A DNA stretch of 64,000 bases from Euborellia annulipes (Eukaryota > Arthropoda > Insecta > Dermaptera > Anisolabididae). Below are positions 43,091-52,985 of the stretch, one piece after another. The position numbers and the translations under genes are program-made. The DNA lies in the NCBI GenBank assembly GCA_023213315.1, contig JAKCPI010003270.1:46389-110388 (forward strand). Direction: 5' to 3'. Below the pieces are notes generated by a model, which had not been told where the DNA came from, made no database searches, and saw only the letters and a list, made by a program, of their open reading frames with translations. Within the stretch, counting starts at the first letter, position 1; every line of letters starts with the position of its first letter.

Positions 43091-43746
43091 AATTAGATAA
43101 AGATTGATTAAATTTTTGTCTGATTTCTTTCCTGGCTGCCATTCTACTCACATCTGCTAATAGTTCAGCCATCATCTCAATATTATTATTTATTAATTTT
43201 AAATTCTTATTCCTCAAATAAAAAAAAAAGTTGTTATACAAAATGTGTTTTTTCTTTATCTTTTGTGCTTTGGAGTTTCTGTTTCAAAGTTTTCCCATAT
43301 AAAAACAATAATAAAAAAAAAAAAATTAAAATAATTAAAACTATTTATAATTTAAGTTTTTACTGTGTTAATCCCTCTGCATGATAATGTCCTATGCCAA
43401 ATGGAGTCTTAATTTTTTTAACATAACGCAAAAATAAGATGAAAATAAATAAGAATCTGCAGGACCAAATTTGGATGTAGAATATATTAAAAACATATTC
43501 CTGGGTCGCGCACGGGACCAAAAAGATTCGTCCTGGCAGTACGCACAAAGGTACTGTTCGGGTCGCACGGGGCCATAGACAGGACCTAAACGGGACACCT
43601 TATGTACGCATGGAATGTAGGAAGAGCTCCATAAAATGTACCTACATCGTAGGTCCTGCGACCCAAAATGTATCTGCATAAGACGAACGACAGGTCGCGG
43701 CGGGACATAGGATGTACATACATAAGACGAATGTGTGCTATCTGGG

Positions 43747-44148
43747 TTAAGTCATGCAGGCAAAATCTTTAACATTTTTTCTTTTAGACGAACGGTTGAG
43801 TAATGCGTTCTCTCGCTTTAACAGAATTTGTTTTTCATTAAGTACTACACATAAAAAAATTTTCTTTCAAATCGGTGACATGAAGGCTATGCACTGCCCT
43901 TGTTAGTGAAAAAAAAGAATTGATTCGGTCAACGGTTGCCTAGTACAGGCGTTTCCGTCATTTTTTTAAATTTGTATTTAATAAAGTTTTTTTTTTTTTT
44001 TTTAGTTGACAAAATTGACCTTTCATTATATAACCATCTTTGCAATAATTGCTCTTAAGTAGCATTTAAAGTCAAAGGTTAAGAAAAAAATTCTTAGGGG
44101 ATTCAAAAAAAGAAAGAGTTGTAACTCCTCCCATGTGTAACTTTATTG
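43747..44148. other. Unassigned interval with shared GGTTGCCTAG segment
   Basis: GGTCAACGGTTGCCTAGTAC near 43,928 recurs in variant form at 24,964 and 44,394. Otherwise AT-rich. Confidence 0.4.
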
Positions 44149-44192
44149 GCAACTCCCTCACCTCGTAGAGTTGCCTGGGGCTATTGTGGTAC
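44149..44192 (-). mobile_element. Family A SINE fragment
   Basis: GGCAACTCCCTCACCTCGTA and GAGTTGCCTGGGGCTATTGT only. Confidence 0.7.
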
Positions 44193-45013
44193 CACGGGGG
44201 GGGAGGGGGGATATAAAATTTCAACCTCATAGGACAAAAATATTTAATTAGTGCATAGGAAAACCTCCCATGTGTATCTTTATTGGTTGTTGACTCAAAT
44301 TTAAGTCCCACCTCCAATTTTCTAAGAGGCCTGATCAAGAAGAAGGCGGAGTTGTGCAATCAGCCAATCAGAGAATGCCATTTGGGCTCAGTCAACAACG
44401 GTTGCCTATATTACAGGCGTTCCCATCTTTTATTTTTCTTCAATGATAGAATTATTATTATAAATTGAATGCACAAAAAACCTTTAGATGTCTTGCTAAG
44501 ATTGAGTGTAGATTGAAGAAAGAAGAGGACACTTACCTGAAAAAAGGAAAAAAAAATCATTAGAATTAATAAATGAATTAGAAAAATCAAACTAAAAAAA
44601 AAAAAAAAGTAAAAATACTGAGAGAATATTTAGAGAACTTTACTTAATATCTTATATTTTATAAAATCTGGGGTGACTGACTTAATGAAAAAATCATGCA
44701 CGTCTAGTATCTCCTGTATAGAAAGGCGATACTGCATCAGCGTAGCCTCATATTAAAATAAACTTTTTTTTTTTTTTTTAAGAAAAAGTAAAAATCTAAT
44801 AATAAATTAAATTAAATATAATTAATTATCGAATAATAATTGTGAGATTTAATAATAAATAGAGATTAAATAATAAATTTTTTTTTTTCTATTCTCTTAA
44901 ACTTAGAAACTATTTGACTAATTTTTATGCGATTTTTTTTTTAATGCATTAGAGACGAAGGAGGGGGTGCTTTTAGATTATATTTTATCTTTGGGAAAAC
45001 ACATATACGGGTA
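44193..45013. repeat. Interval with a direct duplication and a family G copy
   Basis: CCTCCCATGTGTAACTTTAT (44,128) and CCTCCCATGTGTATCTTTAT (44,265) are about 137 bp apart. 44,815-44,945 is family G (AATAATTGTGAGATTTAATA). 44,664-44,690 resembles the family C end. Confidence 0.45.
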
Positions 45014-45409
45014 CAGGTCTATCTAAAAACAGACGTTAAAATTTAAAATAAACATATAGGTGTTAAAAAGTAATGTAAGCGTTAAAAAATGCTATTCAAA
45101 ATTCACTTCCTTGCCTCAAACTTGTAAACAAAAATTTAAAGCCAAAGCGTTAACATTTATTAAATAGTGTTAAAAATTAATGCCATGTCTAGGGGGTGCC
45201 TTTAATATTTTAAAATAAAAATGGCGTCGTTAACCTAAAAAGTAAGGTTATGATTTTGATATCTTTAAAATAAAAGCAACATGTTAACGTCGCTGTTAAA
45301 ACTTTGTTTAGAGAATAGCATTTTTTTAACGTTCATTGTTTTTACATTACTTTTTAACACCCATTTGTTGATTTTAAATTTTAACGTCTGTTTTTAGAGA
45401 ATAGACCTG
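45014..45409. mobile_element. MITE with long inverted ends
   Basis: CAGGTCTATCTAAAAACAGA and its partner CAGGTCTATTCTCTAAAAAC begin inverted ends of about 85 bp that include ACGTTAAAATTTAAAAT and GGTGTTAAAAAGTAATGT. The 396-bp element is non-coding. No clean target duplication, so the superfamily is open. Confidence 0.65.
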
Positions 45410-46272
45410 ATAGGGTGTATAAAATTAGAAAAATTTTAGAATAAAATAAAATTAATTTAATTATGAATGGCGCTTGGTTCCTTTGTGCATAACATTAAAA
45501 TTTCTTCATATTTAAGAATTTTTTTTTTATTTTATTTTCTTACTTGCATTTAAGAATTTAATAAAGAAATTTATTAAGTTATATGAAATCAATTTATTAT
45601 TTTTCTCGAAAATAATTTTATTATTAAACTTGAAAAAAAAAAAATTTTTTTTTTTTTTTTTCATCAAGTTGACGAAATTTCATTTTACTACTTTATAGAG
45701 AAAAGGTAAGTCTGTCTTTCTATGTGTATGTGTGTGTGTGTGTGTGCTCTTGTTATTACTTGGGCGACAGTCTGTCGTCATTTTCCAATAGAGAAGAAAA
45801 AAAAAAAGGGAGAGACACTTTTCGATCAATTGAAACTTACACAGCAAAAGAGAGAGTTGTTGTTGTTGTGTGTGAAGACAGTTGCCACCTTCTCATCGGA
45901 CGTTTCGGATAATCCTTGGGCAGATTACCCCGGAAATTGGGTGCACAGAGAGAGGTTTGTTTTGTGTTCATGAGAACTCAGGTTTGAAGGGTTCAAGTGG
46001 CTCCAAAACTCAAGTGGGCGGCTCAAAAGAGAGAGAGAGAGGGGAGATTCTTCAAGCTAAGAGCTCATGCCAATAAGCCAACGTTTTAGTAGAATCGATT
46101 CTATTTTTGCCAGGAATTGTTTCTTTTCTTCTCTCTCTTTTTTTTGGGGATAATCTTCTCTAAATTATTTGAAAATAAAAATAGAATATTGAGGAGATTA
46201 TTCCATACCTATTATGGAAATAAAGTATGAATAGTCAAAGTTTATTTTCATTAGTACAGTGTTAAACATTTT
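45410..46272. other. Mixed interval, part single-copy-looking
   Basis: AT-rich to about 45,660, then a more complex stretch at 45,680-46,170 with GT and GA tracts. Three overlapping short frames here follow the tracts and are not called. Confidence 0.4.
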
Positions 46273-46289
46273 CATATATTTATTATTAT

Positions 46290-46571
46290 TATTATTATTT
46301 TATTTTTTTTTTTTTTAAACATTCACACTTTTTTCTCATTCACACTCACACTCACACACACATTCACACAGTCTTTTCGGCAACTTAGGCCATTTAAGAC
46401 TTTAGACGATAACTGTTGTAATATATATTATCTATTGTGGGTTGAGGCATTTCTATTTAAGCCATCTGGTATCCAAATGGCTTAAATAAAATCATCGGAC
46501 TGCCTGGGTCCGAACCCGCGACGTTTGGTATAGGAGGTAGGCACTCTACCTACTACGCCACACCCGGGCGC
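46290..46571 (-). mobile_element. Family B SINE, full length, with 17-bp target duplication
   Basis: Minus strand: GGTGTGGCGTAGTAGGTAGA head, B box GCGGGTTCGGACCC, internal hairpin CATTTGGATACCAGATG, body and (GTGTGA) region, poly-A. Flanks catatatttattattat at 46,273-46,289 and 46,572-46,588. Confidence 0.9.
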
Positions 46572-46616
46572 CATATATTTATTATTATATTATTTATTAA
46601 CATATAGGTAAGAAGG

Positions 46617-46999
46617 GGGGCTCGCTGGCGTAGTGGGCTAGGATGTCGGCTTCTAGAAAGAAGATGCCTGTTCAAACCCTGGGCGTGAGAGATTATTTCA
46701 TTAAATAAAAATATTTATTTAATGTAAACAAATCCTCAAGCAGGAACTGGATTGGAATATTTGATCAACACAATAGCCCCCAGGCAACTCTACGAGGAGA
46801 GGGAGTTGCTGTGACATCCCGTCCTGTGTCCGGGTGGAACCAGTAATAAGGATTAGTTCACTAGCTAGAAGCGAACGAGGGAGGAGGAGTTAGAGATAGA
46901 AAATAATGTAACTTCACGGGGTGCCGGTTGTGTCTGAGGTGTGTAATTTCGTGCACTTAAGCACCTCGGGTAAATAAACGGGGATCCCGATAGGAATTT
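46617..46999 (+). mobile_element. Family A SINE with internal deletion
   Basis: Complete head and 3' end with an AATAATAAT tail; the body between CCCGTCCTGTG and CCGGGTGGAACCAG is deleted. Possible target duplication ataggtaagaa (46,604) / atagttaagaa (downstream) with one mismatch. Confidence 0.85.
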
Positions 47000-47194
47000 C
47001 AAATAATAATACTATAGTTAAGAAAAAGTAAAAAAATGAACTTTTATAAACCAATTTATTAAAAATTTCATACACGGCCCTTGGTATAGGGTCCCTACAC
47101 CAAGGTCCTCCTTATTAAAAAAATTAACAAAGTTGTTAATATATTAGTTTGTTTTATGGATATTCCATATTGTGAAATATTATTATTATTTGCA

Positions 47195-47580
47195 AAATGA
47201 GAAAGAAAAACGCTAAATTTCTTATTTTTTATTACACCTGTTTATCCTGTTCCTCCAGCCGTTTCTACTCATAGTTTTTTATTAGTTTGCAAGGCAATAT
47301 TTGGGAGACCTTTCGGCACTCCTACTTCAGTAGATTTCACCTTATTCACCACATATGTTCCTTAGAATTAAAACGCTTGGAAGTGACCATGTTATTCAAA
47401 AATTGTTATTAAAAAATGATTAATAATTGCTAGACGAATAACATAGTCACTTGCAAGCGTTTTAATTGTAAGGAGCATACGTGGTGAATGAGGTGAAATC
47501 CACTGAAGAAGGAGTGCCGATAGGGTCTCCGAAATATTGTCTTGTAAACTAATAAAAAAAATGTTTTTCTTTCCCAAATA
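47195..47580. mobile_element. Foldback element P5 with decayed hammerhead-like motifs
   Basis: Arms about 47,275-47,420 and 47,425-47,562 are reverse complements (TTTATTAGTTTGCAAGGCAA, GTGACCATGTTATTC, ACGCTTGGAAGTGAC); GAAAGAAAAAC extends the match outward. The left motif keeps GAAA but has CUGAAGU; the right keeps CUGAAGA but has GAUA. Stem II is short (GG/CC). Confidence 0.65.
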
Positions 47581-48362
47581 AACCAACTTCAGCAACACCA
47601 CTTAAGGAGTATTATTTTAAATTCCTATCGGGAATAAAAAACGATACGAAAAATTAATGAAAAAAAAAATTCCCGAAACGATTCCAAATGCTGTAGATCG
47701 TTCATTTTCACTCTCCATAACTTAAGTGCAAATGAATAAATAAAAAAATAAATAAATAATAAATTCTGGACAAAAAAATTACACGAGGAATTTAATAAAA
47801 AATTATAATGAAAGTGATAAAAAAAAAAAAAAATATTGACACAACTTTTCAACCACTCTGGATAGTAAAATAAATTTTTAATCTCTATTATTTTTCATTA
47901 CACATGTTTATTATTATTATATTCTTTTTTTTTTTTAAATATATATATTTTATAATAATTAAAAACTTTAAAAAGCCATCTAAAAACATTTTTTGTTTTT
48001 TGTTATAAAATAATAAATAACATTACTTGCCATTTTGCACATTATCTTTTATAATTAGTGAAATTAAAACAAAAGCTATTAAATTAGCCAGAACTTTTTT
48101 TTTTTATTAGTATACGCTGCGTACTCTCTCTAACGTTGTTGTTATATTTATGACCTCTGCTCTTTCTCTCTGTTTGTTTTTTTTTTTTTTTTTTTGTTTT
48201 TATGCATCTTAATTATTTACAATTAAAATTTTAACCTAGATTTATTTGCCATTTTTTTTTATTTTTACCACCCTTTTATATAAATCAAATCAAAAGATCA
48301 GAGAGTGTCTAAAAATAATTGGGTTAATTTTATACTAATGTCAACTTTCAAAATAATATTTC
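47581..48362. other. AT-rich interval, with a short family A tail remnant
   Basis: AAATTCCTATCGGGA at 47,618-47,634 matches the family A 3' end. The rest is AT-rich with T-runs. Confidence 0.45.
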
Positions 48363-48379
48363 ATTCTCCAAATTTATTT

Positions 48380-48432
48380 CACTATGGAGTCGACGTTTCG
48401 GGAGTCTAAACGCCTACCTTCATCAGGAATAA
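48380..48432 (-). ncRNA. Hammerhead ribozyme motif (P6 left arm)
   Basis: Minus strand CUGAUGA (48,420-48,426), stem II GGTAG/CTCCC with one mismatch, GAAA (48,396-48,399), CGTC. The core is complete. Confidence 0.55.
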
Positions 48433-48535
48433 TCTGGTTTGAAATGCCTTTCTATCAACAAGCAGACATATTTGGACTGTCAATTTCATACTAATATGAC
48501 GATATCAGGAGAGTTTTAATATATTAATAAACACA

Positions 48536-48595
48536 TTAATCCTGTTGAAGGGAGGCCCTTCGACTCTCGAAACGCCGACTTCATAGGCAGCTTTA
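48536..48595 (+). ncRNA. Hammerhead-like motif (P6 right arm)
   Basis: CUGUUGA (48,542-48,548; A6 changed to U), stem II GGGAG/CTCTC (five pairs with a G-U), GAAA (48,569-48,572). Probably inactive. Confidence 0.45.
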
Positions 48596-48759
48596 AAATT
48601 TCTCCAATACAAGCGATATTATTTTTTCCAAATCTTCATTTCTCATTTTTTTAAATGACGAATTTTTTTTGTTCTAAACACTCTACCATAAAATAAGGTT
48701 TTACAAAAAAAAAAATCTATTAGATTAAAACAATCCTCGTAAAATTTTGGACACATTAA

Positions 48760-48880
48760 AAAAAAAATCCCATGAAAATCAGTCAAATAGTTTCAGAGTT
48801 AAGGCGTTATTATATTAAAAAAATAATTTAAAATAAAAATTAAATCTCACAATTATTATTCTATAATTTTCCATATATTA
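48760..48880 (-). repeat. Family G copy
   Basis: CCCATGAAAATCAGTCAAAT, AGTTTCAGAGTT and AATCTCACAATTATTATTCT are the reverse of the family G landmarks. Confidence 0.55.
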
Positions 48881-48913
48881 ATATAAAAAAATATTATAAT
48901 TTAATTTTCTTAT

Positions 48914-49070
48914 GAGGGCTCGCTGGTGTAACGAGCTAGGGCGTCTACTTCAACAAAGAAGATCGATTTTCAAACCCTGGGCGTGCAAGATTTTTTCATT
49001 AAATAAAAATATTTTAATGAAAACAAATCCTCAAGCAGGCACTGGATTGGAATATTGGATCTCACCACAA
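48914..49070 (+). mobile_element. Family A SINE, left part, split by a small MITE
   Basis: Head (GCTCGCTGGTGTAACGAGCT), B box region TTTTCAAACCCTGGG, shortened linker, body to CTCACCACAAT. Confidence 0.85.
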
Positions 49071-49184
49071 TGGGTCGTTTTGATAACTTACCTACCCCAA
49101 CATTAAAATAGCCTCCCTATGGGGAAATACATGGTGTTTGTCCTTCAGCTATTTTAATGCTGAAGGAAGTTATCAAAATGACCC
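49071..49184. mobile_element. 114-bp MITE inside a family A SINE
   Basis: Inverted ends GGGTCGTTTTGATAACTT and (reverse) GGGTCATTTTGATAACTT; flanked by AT on both sides. The uninterrupted SINE reads CACAATAGCCCCC, so the host sequence is known. Two inner inverted repeats (CCTTCAGC/GCTGAAGG; CATTAAAATAG/CTATTTTAATG) make it almost wholly self-complementary. Confidence 0.8.
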
Positions 49185-49316
49185 ATAGCTCCCAGGCAAC
49201 TCTACGAGGAGAGGGAGTTGCTGTGACATCCCGTCCTGTGGAAGGGACGTAAAGAAGGTTCCCTCTCAGTGATGCATTCTTCGAAAGGAGTCCGTGCTGA
49301 TGAAGTCCCTCCTCAA
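49185..49316 (+). mobile_element. Family A SINE, right part
   Basis: Resumes ATAGCTCCCAGGCAACTCTA and ends at GTCCCTCCTCAAAAT; the 3' half is missing. Confidence 0.85.
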
Positions 49317-50089
49317 AATGAAATAAATATATAGAGGAAGTATTGTTTTTTTTTTTTTTGTATGAGAAAAGTTTGGTTACTTGTTATATTATACTTCATG
49401 TGTGTTTTTCCCTTAGTTAAACAGCAAGTTGTGAAACATAATGTCTGTTTGTCATATTTAATAAAAGAATAATTGAAAAAATATTTTAAAAAAAGTTGGA
49501 ACCTTATGAGGATTTAATTAACGTTTTTATTAGAAAGGGAAAAGAGAAAGTTGAACAAAAAAAAAAAAAAGAATGAAACAAATTTTTTAATATAATTAAT
49601 AATTAGGATTTTTTCTACTTAAAAAAAAAGTATTTTAAAAAATTTATAAATTGCCTAATCAAACACGAACTTATCTCGCAAATTTGTTATTTTATAAATA
49701 CAGATTTTATTTGAAATTTTTTTAGTTTTAGACATCTTAAATAAGTTTTCTGAAAAATAAACACACTACAGGAAAATTCTATAAAGATTTAAAAAATCCC
49801 ATGAAAATTCGTCAACTAATTTCTGAGTTTATATGGGAATTAAAAAATAAAAGAATTAAATCTCACAATTTTTATTATATAATTAATTACATATATATAC
49901 TATATATAAATTTAATTAATTCATTTTCATTATTAATTAATTAACTCTAATCAAAATTTATTTCCTTTATCCTTTTCAAAATCTGATTATTTGTGGAAAT
50001 TAATTTCAACACTTTGAACGTAATTACCTCCATCGACTATTTTTAGTTTTACGTAAATAACTCCAAAATTACACCACTTATCAAAATGG
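49317..50089. other. AT-rich interval with a family G copy
   Basis: 49,795-49,915 is family G in reverse (CCCATGAAAATTCGTCAACT). The rest is AT-rich without a gene. Confidence 0.45.
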
Positions 50090-50880
50090 TCTTTATTAGA
50101 TAAATTGTAGAGGATTAAATTCTCTATCAAAAGAGTACCTAATTGTTAAAATTAGATTAAGCGAGATGATAAAAATAAGGAGTTTAATTTTTCTTTCAAT
50201 TATTTTTTCCTCTTTAAGATTAAATAATTACATTTTAGTTTTGTCAAAATTGATATAAGATCAATTGTAGAGAATTTATTATTTTTTTTTTATTGATATA
50301 TAATTTATTCAATTCTGTTCAAGTACATATATAGATATTTAATTTTGAATAATTTTTTACCACCCGAAAAAACATCTAAAATTTTTTCATTTTGTAACTT
50401 CAATAACTTCTTTCTAATAAATTTGACAACAAAACATGAATTGTAGAGAATTTAATTCTCTTTCAATTGATGTACAATTTATTCACTTTGTGGCAAATAT
50501 ATATGTGAATATTTAATTTGAATAATTTTCGACCAATCAAATAATTCATAAATTTTTTTTGAACCATAAATAACTTCTTTATAACAAATTTGACAACAAA
50601 ATTTCGTTAAATAAGAATTGTAGAGAATTTAATTCTCTTTCAGTTGGTATGTGATTTATTCAATTCTGGACAAGTTCATATATAAACATTTAATTTTAAT
50701 TAATCTTTCAACACCCAAAAAAATTATCTAAAATTTTTTGTAACTATGCATAACTTTTTTACAATAAACTTGAGAACAAAGTTGATAGAACAAAAATTGT
50801 AGAAAATTTAATTCTCTTTCAAGTGGTATATAATTAATTAAATTCGATCTAATATAAACTATTGAGAAACAAGGAAAAAA
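50090..50880 (+). repeat. Satellite array, about 177-bp monomers
   Basis: ATTGTAGAGAATTTA(ATTCTC) recurs at 50,263, 50,440, 50,617 and 50,796, with AACTTC...TAAATTTGACAACAAA between. A diverged unit precedes at 50,106. Periods are 177, 177 and 179 bp. Confidence 0.85.
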
Positions 50881-50933
50881 GTTTTTTTCCCTCGATAGTG
50901 ATATTTTTGAATAATTTAAAGACAATGGCGATT

Positions 50934-51475
50934 TTTATTTATATAGATTTTAAATTCCTATCGGGATCCCCCTTTATTTGCCCAAGTTGCTTTCGTGCAC
51001 GAAGACACCCAAAAGGCCTCTAGCCATCTACTGGGATCCCGTGAATTTACATCATTTTCTGTCTCTAACTCCTGCTTTCGACTCTAGCTAGTGAACTAAT
51101 CCTTATTTCTGGTTCCACCTGGCGCTTTTTATCCAACCTCTTCTATGCTAGGGAGGATGTCCTAGTTTGAGAAGGAATTCCTTCAGCACCGACTCCTTTC
51201 GAGGAATGCATCACTGAGTGGGAACCTTCTTTAAGTCCCTTCCACGGGGCGCGATGTCACAGCAACTCACTCTCCCCGTAGAGTTGCCAGGGGACTATTG
51301 TGGTGAGATCCAATATTCCAATCCAGGGCCTTCTTGTGGATTTGTTTACAATAAATAAATATATTTTATTATTTAATGAAAAAATCTCCTACACCCAGGA
51401 TTTGAACAGGGATCTTCTTTATAGAAAACCGATACTGTCCCTAGCCCACTACACCATAACCCCGTCAATGGCGAT
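50934..51475 (-). mobile_element. Family A SINE, full length, with 11-bp target duplication
   Basis: From the head (TAGCCCACTACACCATAACC) to the tail TATAAATAAAA on the minus strand. Flanks caatggcgatt at 50,923-50,933 and 51,476-51,486 are identical. Confidence 0.9.
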
Positions 51476-51546
51476 TGGATATTTAAAACCAAAAGAGATA
51501 GTGTATGACTGTAAGTGTTGAATAATGGAACGTGGCTGTAGCAGAT

Positions 51547-51740
51547 ATGTTTAATAGGAAAGAAGGTGCAGCCAAATAATTGATCCTCTAGTCAGTAATG
51601 GACACTGTATTGGGACGTTTCGGCTGGGCCAACCCTGCCATCTTCAGCCTTCAAAGAGCATATATCCCAGCCGAAACGTCCCAATAAAGAGTGTCCATTA
51701 CTGAATAGAGGCTCAATTATTTGGCTGCACTATTAAACAT
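51547..51740. mobile_element. Foldback element P7, one and a half hammerheads
   Basis: Arms run from ATGTTTAATA/GTGCAGCCAAATAATTGA to TATTGGGACGTTTCGGCTGGG and back. Only the left side contains a whole hammerhead; the right arm begins inside stem II (CCCAGCCGAAACG). Confidence 0.8.
51595..51652 (-). ncRNA. Hammerhead ribozyme motif (P7 left side)
   Basis: Minus strand CUGAAGA (51,641-51,647), one base, stem II GGCAGGG/CCCAGCC (six of seven pairs, loop ttgg), GAAA (51,618-51,621), then stem III ACGU/GUGU (with G-U pairs) and C, a GUC site. Confidence 0.65.
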
Positions 51741-51787
51741 GACTGGAAGTATTAAAAAACAAAAAAATGGTAATTTCCAATTTAATA

Positions 51788-51818
<31 letters not shown>

Positions 51819-52524
51819 CACATAAACACAAAGGAGATAAAAAAAAAGTGAATGTAAACTTTGCACGGATTTAAAAAAAAAAAAACGAACGAATGAAGAG
51901 AAGGCTAAAAGCGACGATGCGGAAGAGAAAGAGAGAGAGAGAGAAAAAGAAATGAAACAAAAGAAAAACAGATGAGAAAATGTGTGTGTGTGTGTGTAGC
52001 GAAAAGGATGAAAACAGTTGAGTCTCGTCTTCTTCTTCTTCTTGGACCGAACAAAAGGGCAAACGAACGAACGAACGGAAAGCCCTGCCAACCAACCCCC
52101 GATAAAATCCTGTTAATTTGTTACCAACCTTAAAAAAAAAAAACGTCTTTATGACAGGAACCGAATTTAAAATGATATTAATAATCAGGTAAATAAAAAA
52201 TTATTTATTTTTTTTTTGTTAATCATTAATCTTCTTTGCATCGTATTTATTTATTAAAAGTAATTGTGAAGTAAATATCTACGGTGTACCAGTTATGAGA
52301 AAGTTTAATTTATAAACTATTTTTTTTTTTTTTTTTTTTTAAAGGTAGATCGACTCTTAAAACAGTAGCTGTGACGTCATGTTGGTTGATTTTTTTCCTA
52401 GAATTTTTCATTCTTTTTTTGGAGAGGCTGCTATTTAGTTGATTTCAGAGAATTTTGATTTCTGTATCATTTTAAGTTTAAAAAAAAAATGGCGGACTGA
52501 CATAAAACACTTGCAAGTAAATTT
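51741..52524. other. Low-complexity and single-copy-looking interval
   Basis: CA repeat at 51,804-51,822, GA, GT, CTT and ACGA tracts to 52,080, then AT-rich. The 124- and 74-codon minus-strand frames are translations of these tracts. AAATGGCGGACTGACATAAA near 52,488 is family F. Confidence 0.45.
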
Positions 52525-52660
52525 TTTTAATATTGTTTTATATTGTTTTCTGTTTTGTTTTATATTGTATTTTGTACTGTTTTATGTTGTATTTTGTACA
52601 ATTGGAATGTAATGTTTTGGTATGGCTTCTGAAAGCCAAATAAATGAAAAAAAAAAAGTT
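52525..52660 (+). mobile_element. Probable LINE 3' end
   Basis: GGCTTCTGAAAGCC hairpin, AAATAAATG and poly-A, after a run of TTTTATATTG-like repeats. A stem-loop just before AAATAAATG(A)n is common at non-LTR retrotransposon 3' ends. Nothing coding remains. Confidence 0.5.
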
Positions 52661-52767
52661 AATTTTTCACCCTCTTCTAAGTAGCTGCTATAAAAATCTA
52701 TATACGTCTGGATTCCGAATTTAATAGAAAATTATTAAGGGAATAATTGGTTTCTGTATCATTTTTA

Positions 52768-52985
52768 CTTTCTCTTACCTATATGTATATGTTAATATAG
52801 ATAGGCTATATATAGAGAGAAATTATTGAATTTATGTCAAAAATTGGGATTTTGATGGATATACACGTTTTGAGGTCCTCTGATTCAAAAAAAAGTGGTT
52901 TTTGCAACATAGTCTGTCTGTCTGTCTGTGTGTCTGTCTGAGTTCAATTTAAAGCATGAAGGAATTGAGCTAAAAAAACAAATTT
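52768..52985 (-). mobile_element. Family C end fragment
   Basis: TTTACTTTCTCTTACCTATA, the AT hairpin, GATTTTGATGGATATACACG, GTCTGTCTG tract and AAAGCATGAAGGAATTGAGC. Only this end of the element is present. Confidence 0.7.

Larger units (their letters stand above)
42825..43160. mobile_element. Foldback element P4 with two hammerhead cores
   Basis: Arms 42,825-42,945 and 43,041-43,158 are reverse complements (GGATGGCAGCCAGGAAAGAA and its reverse) around a roughly 95-bp loop with an A-run. Outward-reading hammerheads lie at both inner arm ends. Inserted in the 3-kb transposon. Confidence 0.8.
40746..43746. mobile_element. DNA transposon, 3.0 kb, ends CCCAGATAGCACAC
   Basis: Left end CCCAGATAGCACACTTCGTC at 40,746 and right end (reverse) CCCAGATAGCACACATTCGT at 43,746. 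Subterminal words are shared on both sides (CTTATGTA, GTCCCG, GACCT, TACATAAG). Inside: a minisatellite, two broken reading frames, a family B SINE and a hammerhead palindrome. No target duplication longer than 2 bp is visible. Superfamily not assigned; transposase not recognised. Confidence 0.7.
48363..48603. mobile_element. Foldback element P6 with two hammerhead cores
   Basis: Arms 48,363-48,427 and 48,540-48,603 are diverged reverse complements (GAGTCGACGTTTCGGGAGTC against GACTCTCGAAACGCCGACTT) around a loop of about 112 bp. Confidence 0.65.

Noticed and set aside
51717..52091. 124-codon minus-strand reading frame
   Set aside because: Translation of CA, GA, GT and CTT microsatellites; runs of Phe, Ser and Val.
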